Assembly (NCBI RefSeq): GCF_002159645.1
Contig: NZ_NFJB01000006.1
Location: 1 to 64,000, forward strand
DNA from: Parabacteroides sp. An277
GTDB taxonomy: Bacteria > Bacteroidota > Bacteroidia > Bacteroidales > Tannerellaceae
DNA: 64,000 bases
Reading direction: 5' to 3'
The notes under the pieces are model-generated. The model did no database searches, was not told the DNA's origin, and worked only from the letters and a program-made list of their open reading frames with translations. Numbering within the stretch: the stretch's first letter is position 1; each line of letters starts with the position of its first letter. Shown piece by piece: positions 26,196 through 34,779 of the stretch. Made by a program: the position numbers and the translations under genes.

Positions 26196-26232
26196 GGAAT
26201 GGCAAAGATTTTCCGTAATGCTTTGCCATTCC
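26196..26232 (-). terminator. hairpin after the O-acetyltransferase gene
   Basis: GGAATGGCAAAG (26196-26207) pairs perfectly with CTTTGCCATTCC (26221-26232) over 12 bp with a 13-nt loop. On the minus strand it is followed by ATACGTTTTG. It is the likely terminator of the acetyltransferase gene ending at 26296. Confidence 0.6.
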
Positions 26233-26295
26233 ATTTGGCAAGGTGCCTCTGATTACAGGATGAGGATTGAAACCCACTGAGAAGGGGCTTCGCTC

Positions 26296-26862
26296 TTATT
26301 TCTTTATTTCAATCTTTTTGATAAACCGCGCTGGGTTGCCTCCTACCACCGTCAGAGGCGGTACGTCGTGCGTTACGACACTGTTGGCGCCGACGATAGC
26401 ACCATAGCCGATGCGCACGCCAGGAAGGATCGTGGCGTTGATACCAATCCATACCTTGTCTTCGATGATGATGGGCTTGCCATAGGTTGTGCTGCGGTTG
26501 TCTGGGTTCGGGTCGTGGTTGATGGTAATCAGGTTTACTTTCGGAGCGATAAATACATTGTCGCCGATGGTAATGCCGCACCGTCCGAAGAAGGTACAGC
26601 CTTGTTGAATCCAACAACCTTTGCCGATTTGAATATGTTTGCCATAGTCTACATAGAACGGGGGAAGCAGGGTGGTGGATGGGTCTATCTCCTTTCCGGT
26701 AATGCGGCTCAGGTAAGCGCGTACCTCTTCCGGCGTGTGATAGCCTGTGTTCAGTTCGTAAGCCAGCTTCATGTCGTCGAAGATGGCGCTGATGAGTTGG
26801 TCATAACCCGGTTCGTGGGGCGAAACCATGGCGCCCGAAAAATCTTTCTCAAAAATGTCCAT
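26296..26862 (-). CDS. sugar O-acetyltransferase (NodL/LacA/Maa type)
   Basis: 188 aa left-handed beta-helix acetyltransferase. An N-terminal maltose-acetyltransferase-like helical region (about 20-60) is followed by hexapeptide repeats and the catalytic-His segment INHDPNPDNR near residue 115. The C-terminal half reads VWIGINATILPGVRIGYGAIVGANSVVTHDVPP. It transfers acetyl from acetyl-CoA to a sugar hydroxyl; substrate unknown. A TACCTTTG box lies at 26919-26926, directly followed upstream by a 21-bp array. Confidence 0.92.
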   Translation of the reverse strand: MDIFEKDFSGAMVSPHEPGYDQLISAIFDDMKLAYELNTGYHTPEEVRAYLSRITGKEIDPSTTLLPPFYVDYGKHIQIGKGCWIQQGCTFFGRCGITIGDNVFIAPKVNLITINHDPNPDNRSTTYGKPIIIEDKVWIGINATILPGVRIGYGAIVGANSVVTHDVPPLTVVGGNPARFIKKIEIKK

Positions 26863-26918
26863 ACAAATTTCTTTTTACTTTATTTGTTATACTTTCTATC
26901 CTTGTCTGAGTTCGTATG

Positions 26919-27015
26919 CAAAGGTAATGGGTTGTCTTGGGTGGGGCTATAACTATCTTACGGATGGAAGTAACCTTATTACGGATGTTGCGTTTTTCCC
27001 GGTATCCGTCTCGTT
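26919..27015 (-). promoter_or_regulatory. acetyltransferase -7 box with upstream 21-bp repeats, locus G
   Basis: TACCTTTG on the minus strand (26926-26919). Immediately upstream TTACGGATG occurs at 26958 and 26979, 21 bp apart, within units AACTATCTTACGGATGGAAG and AACCTTATTACGGATGTTGC, and a weaker third unit at 26993. The repeats cover the -33 region and beyond. Confidence 0.55.
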
Positions 27016-27066
27016 TATGCCCATTTGTTGGTCTCTTTCTTTGGCAATGAGTATCTCTTTGTTTTG

Positions 27067-27142
27067 TATTGAGATAGCAAAAGTGGCACTTTTGCCTATC
27101 ATCAGTGCCGCTTTTACCTATCATCAGTGCCACTTTTGTTTA
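27067..27142. repeat. 22-bp palindromic array, CACTTTTG type, locus H
   Basis: C(A/G)CTTTT units occur at 27089, 27111 and 27133, exactly 22 bp apart, each preceded by AGTGC/AGTGG and followed in two cases by CCTATCATC. GCAAAAGTGGCACTTTTGC forms a perfect hairpin at the left end. It lies in the divergent gap between the acetyltransferase and the outer-membrane protein. No gene is seen in 26863-27304. Confidence 0.75.
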
Positions 27143-27264
27143 TTCAAGATGAAAGAACGATTTAATTTATTCGCTTCAGAGATGTGGTAGGGGCGATATG
27201 TATGCTCTCTTTATTCCTTAATCTTTTTTATCCCAACAACTGGGAATCGGAAATAATTTCCCTG

Positions 27265-27272
27265 TATATTTG
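27265..27272 (+). promoter_or_regulatory. -7 box of the outer-membrane barrel gene
   Basis: TATATTTG, perfect match, 32 bp before the ATG at 27305. The palindrome GGAAATAATTTCC lies just upstream (27249-27261). Confidence 0.55.
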
Positions 27273-27304
27273 TGTGTAGAATCAGATTTAAAAGAAAAAA
27301 AGGT

Positions 27305-28015
27305 ATGATAGGTAGAAAATTAAGAGTCTTTGTTCTCGTGGCCCTTTTGTGCGGTTCCTTTTCGCTGGAAGGCATGGCGCGTACGGGAAAACAGTTGGCA
27401 AAAGAGGATTTGGAGGGATGGTATGTAGGCGTGCAAACCGGTTTCCCGTTTGCGGTAAGTACTTTTACGAGTTTTGGTACGGATAAAGCACGCTTTGGAT
27501 GGAATGCCATTCCGTATGTAGGGTATCGTTTCAATCCGGTGCTTTCGTTGGAAGGGCAGGCTTTATGGGGAAGAGTGCATCTGAGTTCCCGGGAAGCGCA
27601 AGCGGATTATGTATGGGACGGATGGCGTTTCGGCGATTTGCAGAGCGACGTGTTTACGCAACGTTATACGGTGCAGCTGAACGTGAACCTCTTGGGTTTC
27701 TTTTCCCAGACACGTTACAGCCGCTGGAATTTGGAGGTCTCGCCTTCCGTTTCTGCCATCGGCACCCAAGCGAATATTCGTCCTATCGAAGGCGGGAATC
27801 ATCTCTTGGAGAGCGACCCACGATGGCATGCAGGCATAGGAGCCAACATACAATCCTCGTATCGCATTACCCGGAATTTCTTCGTAGGGCTTTATAGCAA
27901 TATCCATTTCTTGACTGGACGGCAACTCGACGGGGTGCCTGCCGGAGGATATGGTTCCAATTATATTTGGGACGTAGGTATCAACCTGGGTTGGGCTTTT
28001 GGCAAGAAACGGTAA
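27305..28015 (+). CDS. outer-membrane beta-barrel protein
   Basis: 236 aa from the ATG at 27305, with a signal peptide (MIGRKLRVFVLVALLCGSFSLEGMA). The mature part alternates amphipathic strands typical of an 8-stranded OmpA/OmpW-like barrel: WYVGVQTGFPFAVSTFTSFG, WNAIPYVGYRFNPVLSLEGQ and a terminal WDVGINLGWAFGKKR. There is no peptidoglycan-binding domain. Function is unknown. It converges with the HU-like gene 30 bp downstream. Confidence 0.8.
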   Translation: MIGRKLRVFVLVALLCGSFSLEGMARTGKQLAKEDLEGWYVGVQTGFPFAVSTFTSFGTDKARFGWNAIPYVGYRFNPVLSLEGQALWGRVHLSSREAQADYVWDGWRFGDLQSDVFTQRYTVQLNVNLLGFFSQTRYSRWNLEVSPSVSAIGTQANIRPIEGGNHLLESDPRWHAGIGANIQSSYRITRNFFVGLYSNIHFLTGRQLDGVPAGGYGSNYIWDVGINLGWAFGKKR

Positions 28016-28044
28016 CCGAAACGTTATGACAGTTTGGATTCCTC

Positions 28045-28698
28045 TCACTTTTCGGAGGAAGTGCCGGAGGTTGATTTCCGTAACACATACACTTTGTGCG
28101 TACCGATACCTTCGCTACCGATACCCGATGTGGCTTCAGCCTTCCAATGTCTCAGCTCTTTAGCTGCGGTGTCGCGGAGCAATCCTGTCAGTTGGCAATA
28201 ATCCGTTACGGTAAGGAAGGGATGCGTTTCCAGATATTGTTTAGCCAGCGCCAATCGTTCCTCGGGAGTGTATTGAGTAGAAGATTTACAGAATTTACGT
28301 GTCGAGCGTTCCAATGTGCAATGCGCATTGGTTCGCCGAAGCAATTCTTTATCTGCTTTGAAATGGACATTGTCGATTTGTATATTCGTGGCATTACGCT
28401 TTGTACTTCCAGCTTCGCCCATTTCTCGTTCAACCCCTTTTCGTAGTCCCAAAGCAGGCGAGAAGACGCCGATGCCTTCAATCTTGACCGAGCGGCCCGA
28501 AGCCATTTCGTATGCGATTTCCTCGGCCAACGCCTGCACAATACCCTTCACGTCTCCAGAAGTAAAGCTGCTGGCTTCACAAATCTTCTCTATGATATTT
28601 TCTAAATTAGCCTGTCCCCACAACTTCATGCGCGGGAAAAGGATGCGTTTGCCCTCTTGATTGGGCAGGTTTGATTCTTGCATTTCGTACGATGCCAT
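28045..28698 (-). CDS. HU-like DNA-binding protein with C-terminal helix-turn-helix extension
   Basis: 217 aa. Residues about 25-120 form the Bacteroidales HU-related domain: NLENIIEKICEASSFTSGDVKGIVQALAEEIAYEMASGRSVKIEGIGVFSPALG. The usual DNA-binding arm is followed by a separate C-terminal region (about 140-200) with TPEERLALAKQYLETHPFLTVTDYCQLTGLLRDTAAKELRHW, which looks like a helix-turn-helix/DNA-binding module. A Shine-Dalgarno-like AAGGAG precedes the start, uncommon for this phylum. A 21-bp repeat array lies 100 bp upstream. Confidence 0.85.
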   Translation of the reverse strand: MASYEMQESNLPNQEGKRILFPRMKLWGQANLENIIEKICEASSFTSGDVKGIVQALAEEIAYEMASGRSVKIEGIGVFSPALGLRKGVEREMGEAGSTKRNATNIQIDNVHFKADKELLRRTNAHCTLERSTRKFCKSSTQYTPEERLALAKQYLETHPFLTVTDYCQLTGLLRDTAAKELRHWKAEATSGIGSEGIGTHKVYVLRKSTSGTSSEK

Positions 28699-28799
28699 AA
28701 TGGGTTGTCTCCTTTAAAATATAAGGGAAAATTCCGCCCCTCATCCAGGAAAATCCTCCGAATGGCGGACCAAACTTTCCGAAGTTACGATTAAATCTC

Positions 28800-28885
28800 T
28801 ATCTTTAGGCTAAAGATATATATCTTCAACCTGCAGATATGTGTCTTTAACCTAAAGATATGTATCTGCAGCGTAAAGATACAAC
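28800..28885. repeat. 21-bp palindromic tandem array, TATCTTTA family, locus I
   Basis: Four units start at 28800, 28821, 28842 and 28863, exactly 21 bp apart. Half-sites alternate between TATCTTTA/TAAAGATA and TATCTGCA/TGCAGATA. It is the same family as locus B, 16 kb away. It lies upstream of the HU-like gene. The rest of 28699-28970 shows no gene. Confidence 0.85.
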
Positions 28886-28972
28886 ATTCTTCCCGTGTTT
28901 ACAAGTTTTTCTTAACGAAGATGTCTTTTTTAACAAGCTTTCATGTTTTGTTCTTTGTTTATATGGATTGTT

Positions 28973-29654
28973 TTAAGGTAGAAATTCTTTTACTTTCACC
29001 TCTTTCATCTTAAGTACTTCGGCAAAGAAACGTTTCACGTCTTCGGTTGTGGTTATCGCTTGCAAGCCTTTATGAACTACGATAGAGGCATTGGCCAGCA
29101 CGATGTGATTCTTTCCAGGACGGAAAAGCACCATGCTTTGGTAGTTGCCTTTATATAGATAGATAGAGGTAAAGCGTATATTCTTTCAAATCAGGATAGA
29201 GGAAAGCATCCTCGGTAGTCAGCAAAGAGGTTGCAGCCAATATGTCCGACCCCTCGCGTGCGTTTATTTGAGTAGGGATAGCACGTAAAAGGCGGTCGAT
29301 TAAGAGAGGCTTTGTTACGCCTGATTGGCTAAGCAACTCTTTGATCTTTTCCGTCTGCAGATGTTGGATGCAAAATATCTTCCGGGGTGTGTCATACGAT
29401 TGTTTTCCTATATCTTCGACCCATGATTTGATTCTTTTTGCATGTACGGAAACGAAGTCTACCTCATTGGCAAGCAACTGCATTTGATGCGTTAAACGCA
29501 AACCTTGTTTTTGCAGGAAGGTGTAATCGTTTGTTACATGGATAGACGTTGCATCGTCAGCACTCCCGATAATGCCTATTGTATTTTCCTGCGAATAGGC
29601 CGGGCCGAAACAAAAGAAAAGCAATAAGAAGAAAAAGATGAATGTCGTTCTCAT
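28973..29654 (-). pseudogene. exported protein gene interrupted by a frameshift in a CTAT repeat
   Basis: The 5' part (29654 down to a stop at 29151) encodes a signal peptide and about 145 residues (ENTIGIIGSADDATSIHV...). The reading frame breaks at CTATCTATCTATAT (about 29153-29167). In the next frame the sequence stays open to TAA at 28973 (YKGNYQSMVLFRPGKNHIVL...VKVKEFLP). Removing one 4-bp CTAT unit restores a continuous protein of about 226 aa reading LYLYKGNYQ across the join. I do not recognise the family. It could be a pseudogene, phase-variable or an assembly error. Confidence 0.75.
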
Positions 29655-29767
29655 ATGCATTGGAATTTATCGAGTGTAAAGATAGTGATATTTGATAAAG
29701 TTTCCAATTTATGTCCGTTCTTATCAACTTTTTGCATTGAAGAGGATGCAAATAAGCGATTAATTGT

Positions 29768-29775
29768 TACTTTTG
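29768..29775 (+). promoter_or_regulatory. -7 box of the his cluster
   Basis: TACTTTTG, perfect -7 match, 32 bp before hisH. No leader peptide with His codons and no attenuator hairpin is visible in the short leader. Confidence 0.55.
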
Positions 29776-29807
29776 CACGTTGACATCAACAAAGAAAAGG
29801 AGCAAAC

Positions 29808-30398
29808 ATGGATGTAGCGATCATTAAATACAATGCAGGAAACATTCGTTCGGTAGATTATGCCCTGCGACGCTTAGGGGTTACGCCCCAGATTACGGCA
29901 GATAAGGAAGCACTTGCCAAGGCAGATAAGATTATATTCCCTGGTGTAGGCGAAGCATTTACAACCATGCGTTTCTTGCATGAAGAGGGGTTAGCGGATT
30001 TCATTCGCGGGTTGCGTCAACCGGTATTGGGCATTTGCCTTGGAATGCAGCTCATGTGTCGCCATTCGGAGGAAGGCGATGTAGATTGTTTAGGTATTTT
30101 CAATACGGATGTGCGGCGTTTCGTTCCTCAAAGACATGAAGATAAGGTGCCCCACATGGGATGGAATACGTTAAACAACGTGAAGAACCCGTTGCTGGAT
30201 GTTTCGCTGGAAGGCAAATTTGTTTATTTTGTGCATAGCTATTATGTGCCGTTGTGCGAACATACGATTGCTACGACCGACTATATACATCCGTTTAGCG
30301 CTGCGCTCCAGAAGGATAATTTCTATGCTACGCAATTTCATCCGGAAAAGAGCGGTTCGGTGGGCGAACGGATATTGAAGAATTTTCTTACCCTGTAA
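29808..30398 (+). CDS. hisH: imidazole glycerol phosphate synthase, glutaminase subunit
   Basis: 196-aa class-I glutamine amidotransferase. The nucleophile is C77 in LGICLGMQLM, the catalytic His-Glu pair lies in QFHPEKSG near residue 180, and the oxyanion region is PGVGEA at 45-50. It supplies ammonia to HisF. It is the first gene of a hisH-hisA-hisF-hisIE run. hisG, hisD, hisC and hisB are not in this window. Confidence 0.96.
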   Translation: MDVAIIKYNAGNIRSVDYALRRLGVTPQITADKEALAKADKIIFPGVGEAFTTMRFLHEEGLADFIRGLRQPVLGICLGMQLMCRHSEEGDVDCLGIFNTDVRRFVPQRHEDKVPHMGWNTLNNVKNPLLDVSLEGKFVYFVHSYYVPLCEHTIATTDYIHPFSAALQKDNFYATQFHPEKSGSVGERILKNFLTL

Positions 30399-30410
30399 AT
30401 AGACGAAGCG

Positions 30411-31136
30411 ATGATTGAACTGATTCCAGCCATTGATATCATAGAAGGCAAATGCGTCCGCCTTTCACAAGGTGATTATGGAACGCGGAAAGTATACGGT
30501 GAAGACCCGGCGGAGATGGCTCTCCGATTGGAAGATGTGGGCATCCATCGCTTGCATGTCGTGGATTTGGATGGCGCCAAGGCGGGACATATCGTGAATT
30601 ACCGGACATTGGAAAGAATTGCCACGCGGACCAACCTATGCATCGACTTCGGTGGAGGCGTGAAGCGCGACGAAGACTTACGCATTGCCTTTGAAAGCGG
30701 AGCGCAGATGGTAACGGGTGGAAGCGTAGCCGTCCGTGAACCGGAACGGTTTCTCTCTTGGTTGAAGCAGTATGGAAGCGAGCGGATTATTCTCGGTGCC
30801 GATGCCAAAGATAGGAAGATTGCCGTCGGAGGATGGGAAGAATCGACCGCACTTGAACTGGTTTCGTTTATTCAAGAATATGTACAAAAGGGTGTTCGGA
30901 AAACGATTTGTACGGATATTGGTAAAGATGGCATGTTGCAAGGTCCAGCTGTCGATTTGTATCAAGACATACAACGCGAAGTACCAGAAGTATATTTGAT
31001 TGCCAGCGGAGGCGTTAGTTCGATAGCCGATATTGAACGTTTGGCGGAAGCAGGCATACCGGCAGTCATCTTTGGAAAAGCCCTTTACGAAGGACGTATT
31101 TCATTTCAAGAATTGGAAAGATTAATGAGGAATTGA
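30411..31136 (+). CDS. hisA: ProFAR isomerase
   Basis: 241-aa TIM barrel. The N-terminal catalytic Asp is in [19 protein letters not shown], the central catalytic Asp in [10 protein letters not shown] near residue 168, and phosphate-binding loops are ASGGVSS and FGKALYEG. It isomerises ProFAR to PRFAR. It starts 12 bp after hisH and its stop lies 2 bp before hisF. Confidence 0.96.
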   Translation: MIELIPAIDIIEGKCVRLSQGDYGTRKVYGEDPAEMALRLEDVGIHRLHVVDLDGAKAGHIVNYRTLERIATRTNLCIDFGGGVKRDEDLRIAFESGAQMVTGGSVAVREPERFLSWLKQYGSERIILGADAKDRKIAVGGWEESTALELVSFIQEYVQKGVRKTICTDIGKDGMLQGPAVDLYQDIQREVPEVYLIASGGVSSIADIERLAEAGIPAVIFGKALYEGRISFQELERLMRN

Positions 31137-31138
31137 GC

Positions 31139-31897
31139 ATGAGTTTAGCAAAACGAATTATACCCTGTTTGGATATTAAGGACGGAAAGACGGTGAAGGG
31201 CATTAACTTCGTCAATTTCCGCGACGCAGGAGATCCGGTCGAATTGGGTGCCATGTATAGCCGTGCCGGTGCGGACGAGTTAGTCTATTTGGATATTACA
31301 GCTTCGCATGAGGGACGGAAGACATTCACCGAATTGGTACGCGAGGTAGCAGCACATATCAGTATTCCATTTACGGTAGGTGGGGGCATTCATGAATTGC
31401 AAGATGTAGACCGCCTTTTGAATGCTGGAGCGGATAAGGTATCTATTAATTCGGCAGCTATCCGAAATCCGAAGTTGATAGACGAGATAGCGAGTCATTT
31501 TGGTAGTCAGGTATGCGTGGTAGCTATCGATGCTAACCAAGAAGATGATGATTGGATTTGCTATTTGAACGGAGGACGTATTCCTACGGATAAACACCTC
31601 TTCGATTGGGCACGCGAAGCTGCAGACAGAGGAGCAGGTGAAATCCTTTTTACCAGCATGACGCATGATGGCGTGAAGACGGGATATGCGAACGAAGCAC
31701 TGGCACATTTGGCCGACGAACTCCCTATTCCCATCATTGCTTCAGGCGGGGCAGGGCAGATGGTACATTTTCGTGACGCTTTTCTACAAGGAAAGGCAGA
31801 TGCGGCATTGGCTGCGAGTGTTTTCCACTTTGGGGAGATTCAAATTGATGTATTAAAAATGTATTTGCAGCGTGAAGGTATAAATGTAAGGCTATAA
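31139..31897 (+). CDS. hisF: imidazole glycerol phosphate synthase, cyclase subunit
   Basis: 252 aa from the ATG at 31139 ([16 protein letters not shown]). A TTG two codons upstream is not needed. Catalytic Asp residues lie in [13 protein letters not shown] and near [10 protein letters not shown]; phosphate-binding segments are GGGIHE and SGGAGQ. It pairs with HisH to form IGP and AICAR. Confidence 0.96.
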   Translation: MSLAKRIIPCLDIKDGKTVKGINFVNFRDAGDPVELGAMYSRAGADELVYLDITASHEGRKTFTELVREVAAHISIPFTVGGGIHELQDVDRLLNAGADKVSINSAAIRNPKLIDEIASHFGSQVCVVAIDANQEDDDWICYLNGGRIPTDKHLFDWAREAADRGAGEILFTSMTHDGVKTGYANEALAHLADELPIPIIASGGAGQMVHFRDAFLQGKADAALAASVFHFGEIQIDVLKMYLQREGINVRL

Positions 31898-31911
31898 GTT
31901 AGTGATTATAT

Positions 31912-32511
31912 ATGGTAAATTTAGATTTTGAGAAAATGGGCGGATTGCTTCCCGCCGTAATTCAGGACAGCATGACGAATAAAGTCCTGATGTTAGGCTT
32001 CATGAACGAAGAGGCTTATCAAAAAACATTGGAAACAAATAAAGTGGTCTTTTTTAGCCGGACGAAGAATCGTCTTTGGATGAAAGGGGAAACGTCTGGA
32101 AATACGTTGCAAGTCGTATCCATTACGCCGGATTGCGATTGCGATACCATTTTGATTAAGGCGATTCCAGCAGGACCCGTTTGCCATACGGGTTCGGGAA
32201 CTTGCTTTGGCGAGAAGATTGAAGAGGACGTGATGTTCTTAAAATACCTTCAGAGCTTTATTGAACGTCGCCGGATGGAAATGCCGGAGGGTTCCTATAC
32301 GACTTCGCTTTTCCAGAAAGGGGTAAACCGTATGGCGCAGAAGGTGGGCGAAGAGGCTGTCGAAACGGTTATCGAAGCTACAAACGGGACGGAAGACCGT
32401 CTGGTATACGAAGCTGCCGATTTGATTTATCACTTGATGGTACTCCTCACCAGCAAAGGTTTGCGTATCGAGGATTTGGCACGCGAATTGAAGAAACGGC
32501 ATAAAGAATAA
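31912..32511 (+). CDS. hisIE: phosphoribosyl-AMP cyclohydrolase / phosphoribosyl-ATP diphosphatase
   Basis: 199-aa fusion. The HisI domain (1-105) has WMKGETSGN, the metal site TPDCDCDTI and PVCHTGSGTCF. The HisE domain (110-199) has the alpha-helical VGEEAVETVIEA and LVYEAADLIYHLMVLL. It carries out steps 2 and 3 of histidine biosynthesis. It lies 14 bp after hisF and 6 bp before the FtsE-like gene. Confidence 0.96.
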   Translation: MVNLDFEKMGGLLPAVIQDSMTNKVLMLGFMNEEAYQKTLETNKVVFFSRTKNRLWMKGETSGNTLQVVSITPDCDCDTILIKAIPAGPVCHTGSGTCFGEKIEEDVMFLKYLQSFIERRRMEMPEGSYTTSLFQKGVNRMAQKVGEEAVETVIEATNGTEDRLVYEAADLIYHLMVLLTSKGLRIEDLARELKKRHKE

Positions 32512-32517
32512 GAGACG

Positions 32518-33195
32518 ATGGAAGATGCGGTCTTACTTCAATTGGATGGAATAGAAATTTGCCGGGACGAGAATCTGATTTTGCAAGGAGCTTCGTTTAC
32601 GCTTCACGCGGGCGAATTTGTCTATGTGATTGGTAAAGTAGGTTCGGGAAAGAGTAGTTTGTTAAAAGCGCTCTACTGTGAGATTCCCCTCTGTAAGGGA
32701 GAGGCTCGGTTGTTGAATTACAATCTCCGAAAGATAAAGCGAAAGGATGTCCCCTATTTACGTCGTAAGTTGGGGATTGTTTTCCAGGATTTCCAATTGC
32801 TGACGGACCGCTCTGTCATGAAGAACCTTGAATTTGTCCTTCGGGCGACGGGCTGGCGAAACAAGCGAGATATTCAACGTCGCATCGATGAGGTACTTCA
32901 ACAAGTGGGCATGCAGAACAAAGGATATAAGATGCCGCATGAGCTTTCTGGTGGCGAGCAGCAACGCATCGTTATCGCACGGGCTTTGCTTAATGCACCG
33001 GGTATCATCTTGGCGGATGAGCCGACGGGTAATCTCGACCCGGAGACCAGCGGGCAAATTGTCCGCCTTTTGCATGAGATTTGTAAGAAAGGAACAGCCG
33101 TTATCATGACGACGCACAACTATACGCTGGTACATAATTATCCGGCGCGTATTGTGAAGTGCGAGAATGCTTGTTTATATGATGTGGATAATTAA
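32518..33195 (+). CDS. ftsE: FtsE-like ABC transporter ATPase
   Basis: 225-aa single cassette. Walker A GKVGSGKSSLLK near 40-51, signature ELSGGEQQRIVIARALL near 141-157, Walker B IILADEPTGNLDPETS, H-loop TTHNYTL. It resembles FtsE (cell-division/peptidoglycan hydrolase control with FtsX) or LolD/MacB ATPases. No ftsX is adjacent, as is usual in this phylum. It is 6 bp after hisIE and so probably read through from the his promoter. Confidence 0.85.
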   Translation: MEDAVLLQLDGIEICRDENLILQGASFTLHAGEFVYVIGKVGSGKSSLLKALYCEIPLCKGEARLLNYNLRKIKRKDVPYLRRKLGIVFQDFQLLTDRSVMKNLEFVLRATGWRNKRDIQRRIDEVLQQVGMQNKGYKMPHELSGGEQQRIVIARALLNAPGIILADEPTGNLDPETSGQIVRLLHEICKKGTAVIMTTHNYTLVHNYPARIVKCENACLYDVDN

Positions 33196-33203
33196 ATTAT
33201 TCG

Positions 33204-33211
33204 TAACTTTG
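33204..33211 (+). promoter_or_regulatory. -7 box of lysC
   Basis: TAACTTTG, perfect match, 54 bp before the ATG. The leader of about 45 nt is too short for a lysine riboswitch. Confidence 0.55.
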
Positions 33212-33264
33212 CACCCGCATCTTTACTGGTTGGTTGAGAATAAATAAATTATTAGACAAAGGAA

Positions 33265-34581
33265 ATGAAAGTATTAAAGTTTGGCGGCACGTCTGTGGGT
33301 TCGGCACAGCGCATGAAGGATGTCGCAAATCTGATTGTGGGAGAGAAAAACATCATTGTGCTCTCTGCCATGTCGGGAACTACCAATTCGTTGGTGGAAA
33401 TTTCGGATTATTTGTATAAGAAGAATCCGGATGGCGCGAACGAGATTATTAACAACCTCCTGCACAAATATCTGGGGCATATTGAGGAACTTTACAGCAC
33501 GGAAGAGTATAAGCAGAAAGCACGTGAATTGGTGATGGTTCATTTCGATCATATTCGTTCTTTTACGAAAGACCTTTTCACGCTGTTTGAAGAGAAAGTG
33601 GTGCTGGCGCAGGGTGAGTTGATGTCGACGGGCATGATGGACCTCTACCTGAAGGAACGGGGTGTTCATTCGGTCATGATTCCGGCGCTCGATTACATGC
33701 GGACGGACAAGAATGCAGAACCGGATCCCGTGTATATCAAGGAAAAGCTCTTGAAACTTCTCGACGAACATCCGGAGGCCGACCTCTATATTACGCAGGG
33801 CTATATCTGCCGCAATGCGTATGGCGAGATTGACAATCTCCAGCGCGGCGGTAGCGATTACAGTGCGTCGCTTATCGGAGCGGCTATCAAGGCGGAAGAG
33901 ATTCAGATATGGACCGACATTGACGGCATGCACAACAACGACCCGCGTTACGTCTCGGGTACTTCCCCGGTTCGCCAACTCCATTTCGAAGAGGCGGCTG
34001 AACTGGCTTATTTCGGGGCGAAGATTTTGCACCCGACGTGTATCCTCCCTGCCAAGATTAACAATATTCCGGTACGCCTGCTCAATACGATGCAACCAGA
34101 CGCGCCGGGCACGTTGATTTCCAACCAGACGGAGAAGGGGAAAATCAAGGCAGTAGCGGCTAAAGACAACATTACGGCTATCAAAATTAAGAGCGGACGT
34201 ATGCTGCTGGCCACGGGGTTCCTCCGCAAGGTGTTTGAAATCTTCGAAAATTACCAGACGCCTATCGACATGGTGACGACTTCGGAAGTGGGTGTGTCTG
34301 TAACCATCGACAACCGCAAGCATCTGGAAGAAATCGTAACGGATTTGAAGAAGTATGGTACGGTTTCGGTCGACGAGGATATGGTCATCGTTTGCGTCGT
34401 GGGCGATTTGGAATGGGACAACGTGGGCTTCGAAGCGCGCATCGTCGACGCGATGAAGGAGGTGCCTGTCCGCATGATTTCGTACGGAGGAAGCAACTTC
34501 AACGTATCGCTCCTCATCAAGGCGGCCGACAAGCAGCGTGCCCTGCAGGCGTTGAGCGACCATTTGTTCAACCGCAAATAA
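33265..34581 (+). CDS. lysC: aspartate kinase, monofunctional
   Basis: 438 aa. The N-terminal kinase motif is KFGGTSVGSAQRM at 4-16; the aspartate-binding segment is LQRGGSDYSASLIGAA near 192-207; two ACT regions lie at about 305-435 (AIKIKSGRMLLATGFLRKVFEIFE and MVIVCVVGDLEWDNVGFEARIVDAM). It phosphorylates aspartate for lysine/DAP, threonine and methionine synthesis. It is separate from the bifunctional ThrA type. A terminator follows at 34596-34650, so lysA needs its own promoter or read-through. Confidence 0.95.
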   Translation: MKVLKFGGTSVGSAQRMKDVANLIVGEKNIIVLSAMSGTTNSLVEISDYLYKKNPDGANEIINNLLHKYLGHIEELYSTEEYKQKARELVMVHFDHIRSFTKDLFTLFEEKVVLAQGELMSTGMMDLYLKERGVHSVMIPALDYMRTDKNAEPDPVYIKEKLLKLLDEHPEADLYITQGYICRNAYGEIDNLQRGGSDYSASLIGAAIKAEEIQIWTDIDGMHNNDPRYVSGTSPVRQLHFEEAAELAYFGAKILHPTCILPAKINNIPVRLLNTMQPDAPGTLISNQTEKGKIKAVAAKDNITAIKIKSGRMLLATGFLRKVFEIFENYQTPIDMVTTSEVGVSVTIDNRKHLEEIVTDLKKYGTVSVDEDMVIVCVVGDLEWDNVGFEARIVDAMKEVPVRMISYGGSNFNVSLLIKAADKQRALQALSDHLFNRK

Positions 34582-34595
34582 AAAAGAAACAACCG

Positions 34596-34650
34596 AAGGC
34601 TGCGTTCCGCTCCGTTTGGTCCGAAAAGGGAGAGCGATGGATGCAGCCTT
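34596..34650 (+). terminator. terminator of lysC
   Basis: AAGGCTGC (34596-34603) pairs with GCAGCCTT (34643-34650) with inner pairing of CCGCTCC and GGGAGAGCG, followed by TTTTTC. Confidence 0.7.
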
Positions 34651-34671
34651 TTTCTGTATCCTAAGAAAAAG

Positions 34672-34757
34672 GATTTGGCGAAACCGTTTTGCAGTCGTTG
34701 CAGTGCCTCTTCGCGTGTCGCGAAACCGTTTTGCAATTGCTGCAAAATCTATTTTTT
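34672..34757. repeat. 21-bp tandem array, CGAAACCGTTTTGCA type, locus J
   Basis: CGAAACCGTTTTGCA occurs at 34679 and 34721, 42 bp apart (two periods of 21), with GCAGTGCC and GCAAAATC units at 34700 and 34742. The last half-site forms TTTTGCA-N5-TGCAAAA. The array lies between the lysC terminator and lysA. Confidence 0.7.
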
Positions 34758-34779
34758 AGACTGAAAATTAAAGAAGAAT

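Noticed and set aside
25985-26218. Plus-strand ORF with a Cys cluster (CTCALCRK...ECECSRQ)
   Set aside because: Overlaps the DHH gene 5' end and its promoter, ends in a terminator hairpin, and has no convincing start; likely chance.
26245-26285. GGATTGAAAC, which resembles the 3' end of type I CRISPR repeats
   Set aside because: It occurs once, with no second copy at a repeat-spacer distance and no cas genes in the window.
33205-33264. Lysine riboswitch before lysC
   Set aside because: The leader after the -7 box is only about 45 nt, far shorter than a lysine riboswitch, and shows no matching motif.
33274-34563. 429-aa minus-strand ORF opposite lysC
   Set aside because: Shadow of a well-identified aspartate kinase gene; Arg/His-rich, no recognisable motif. 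The same holds for long antisense ORFs over lysA (34825-35895), GH3 (47584-48633) and the PNGase-like gene (50306-51373).
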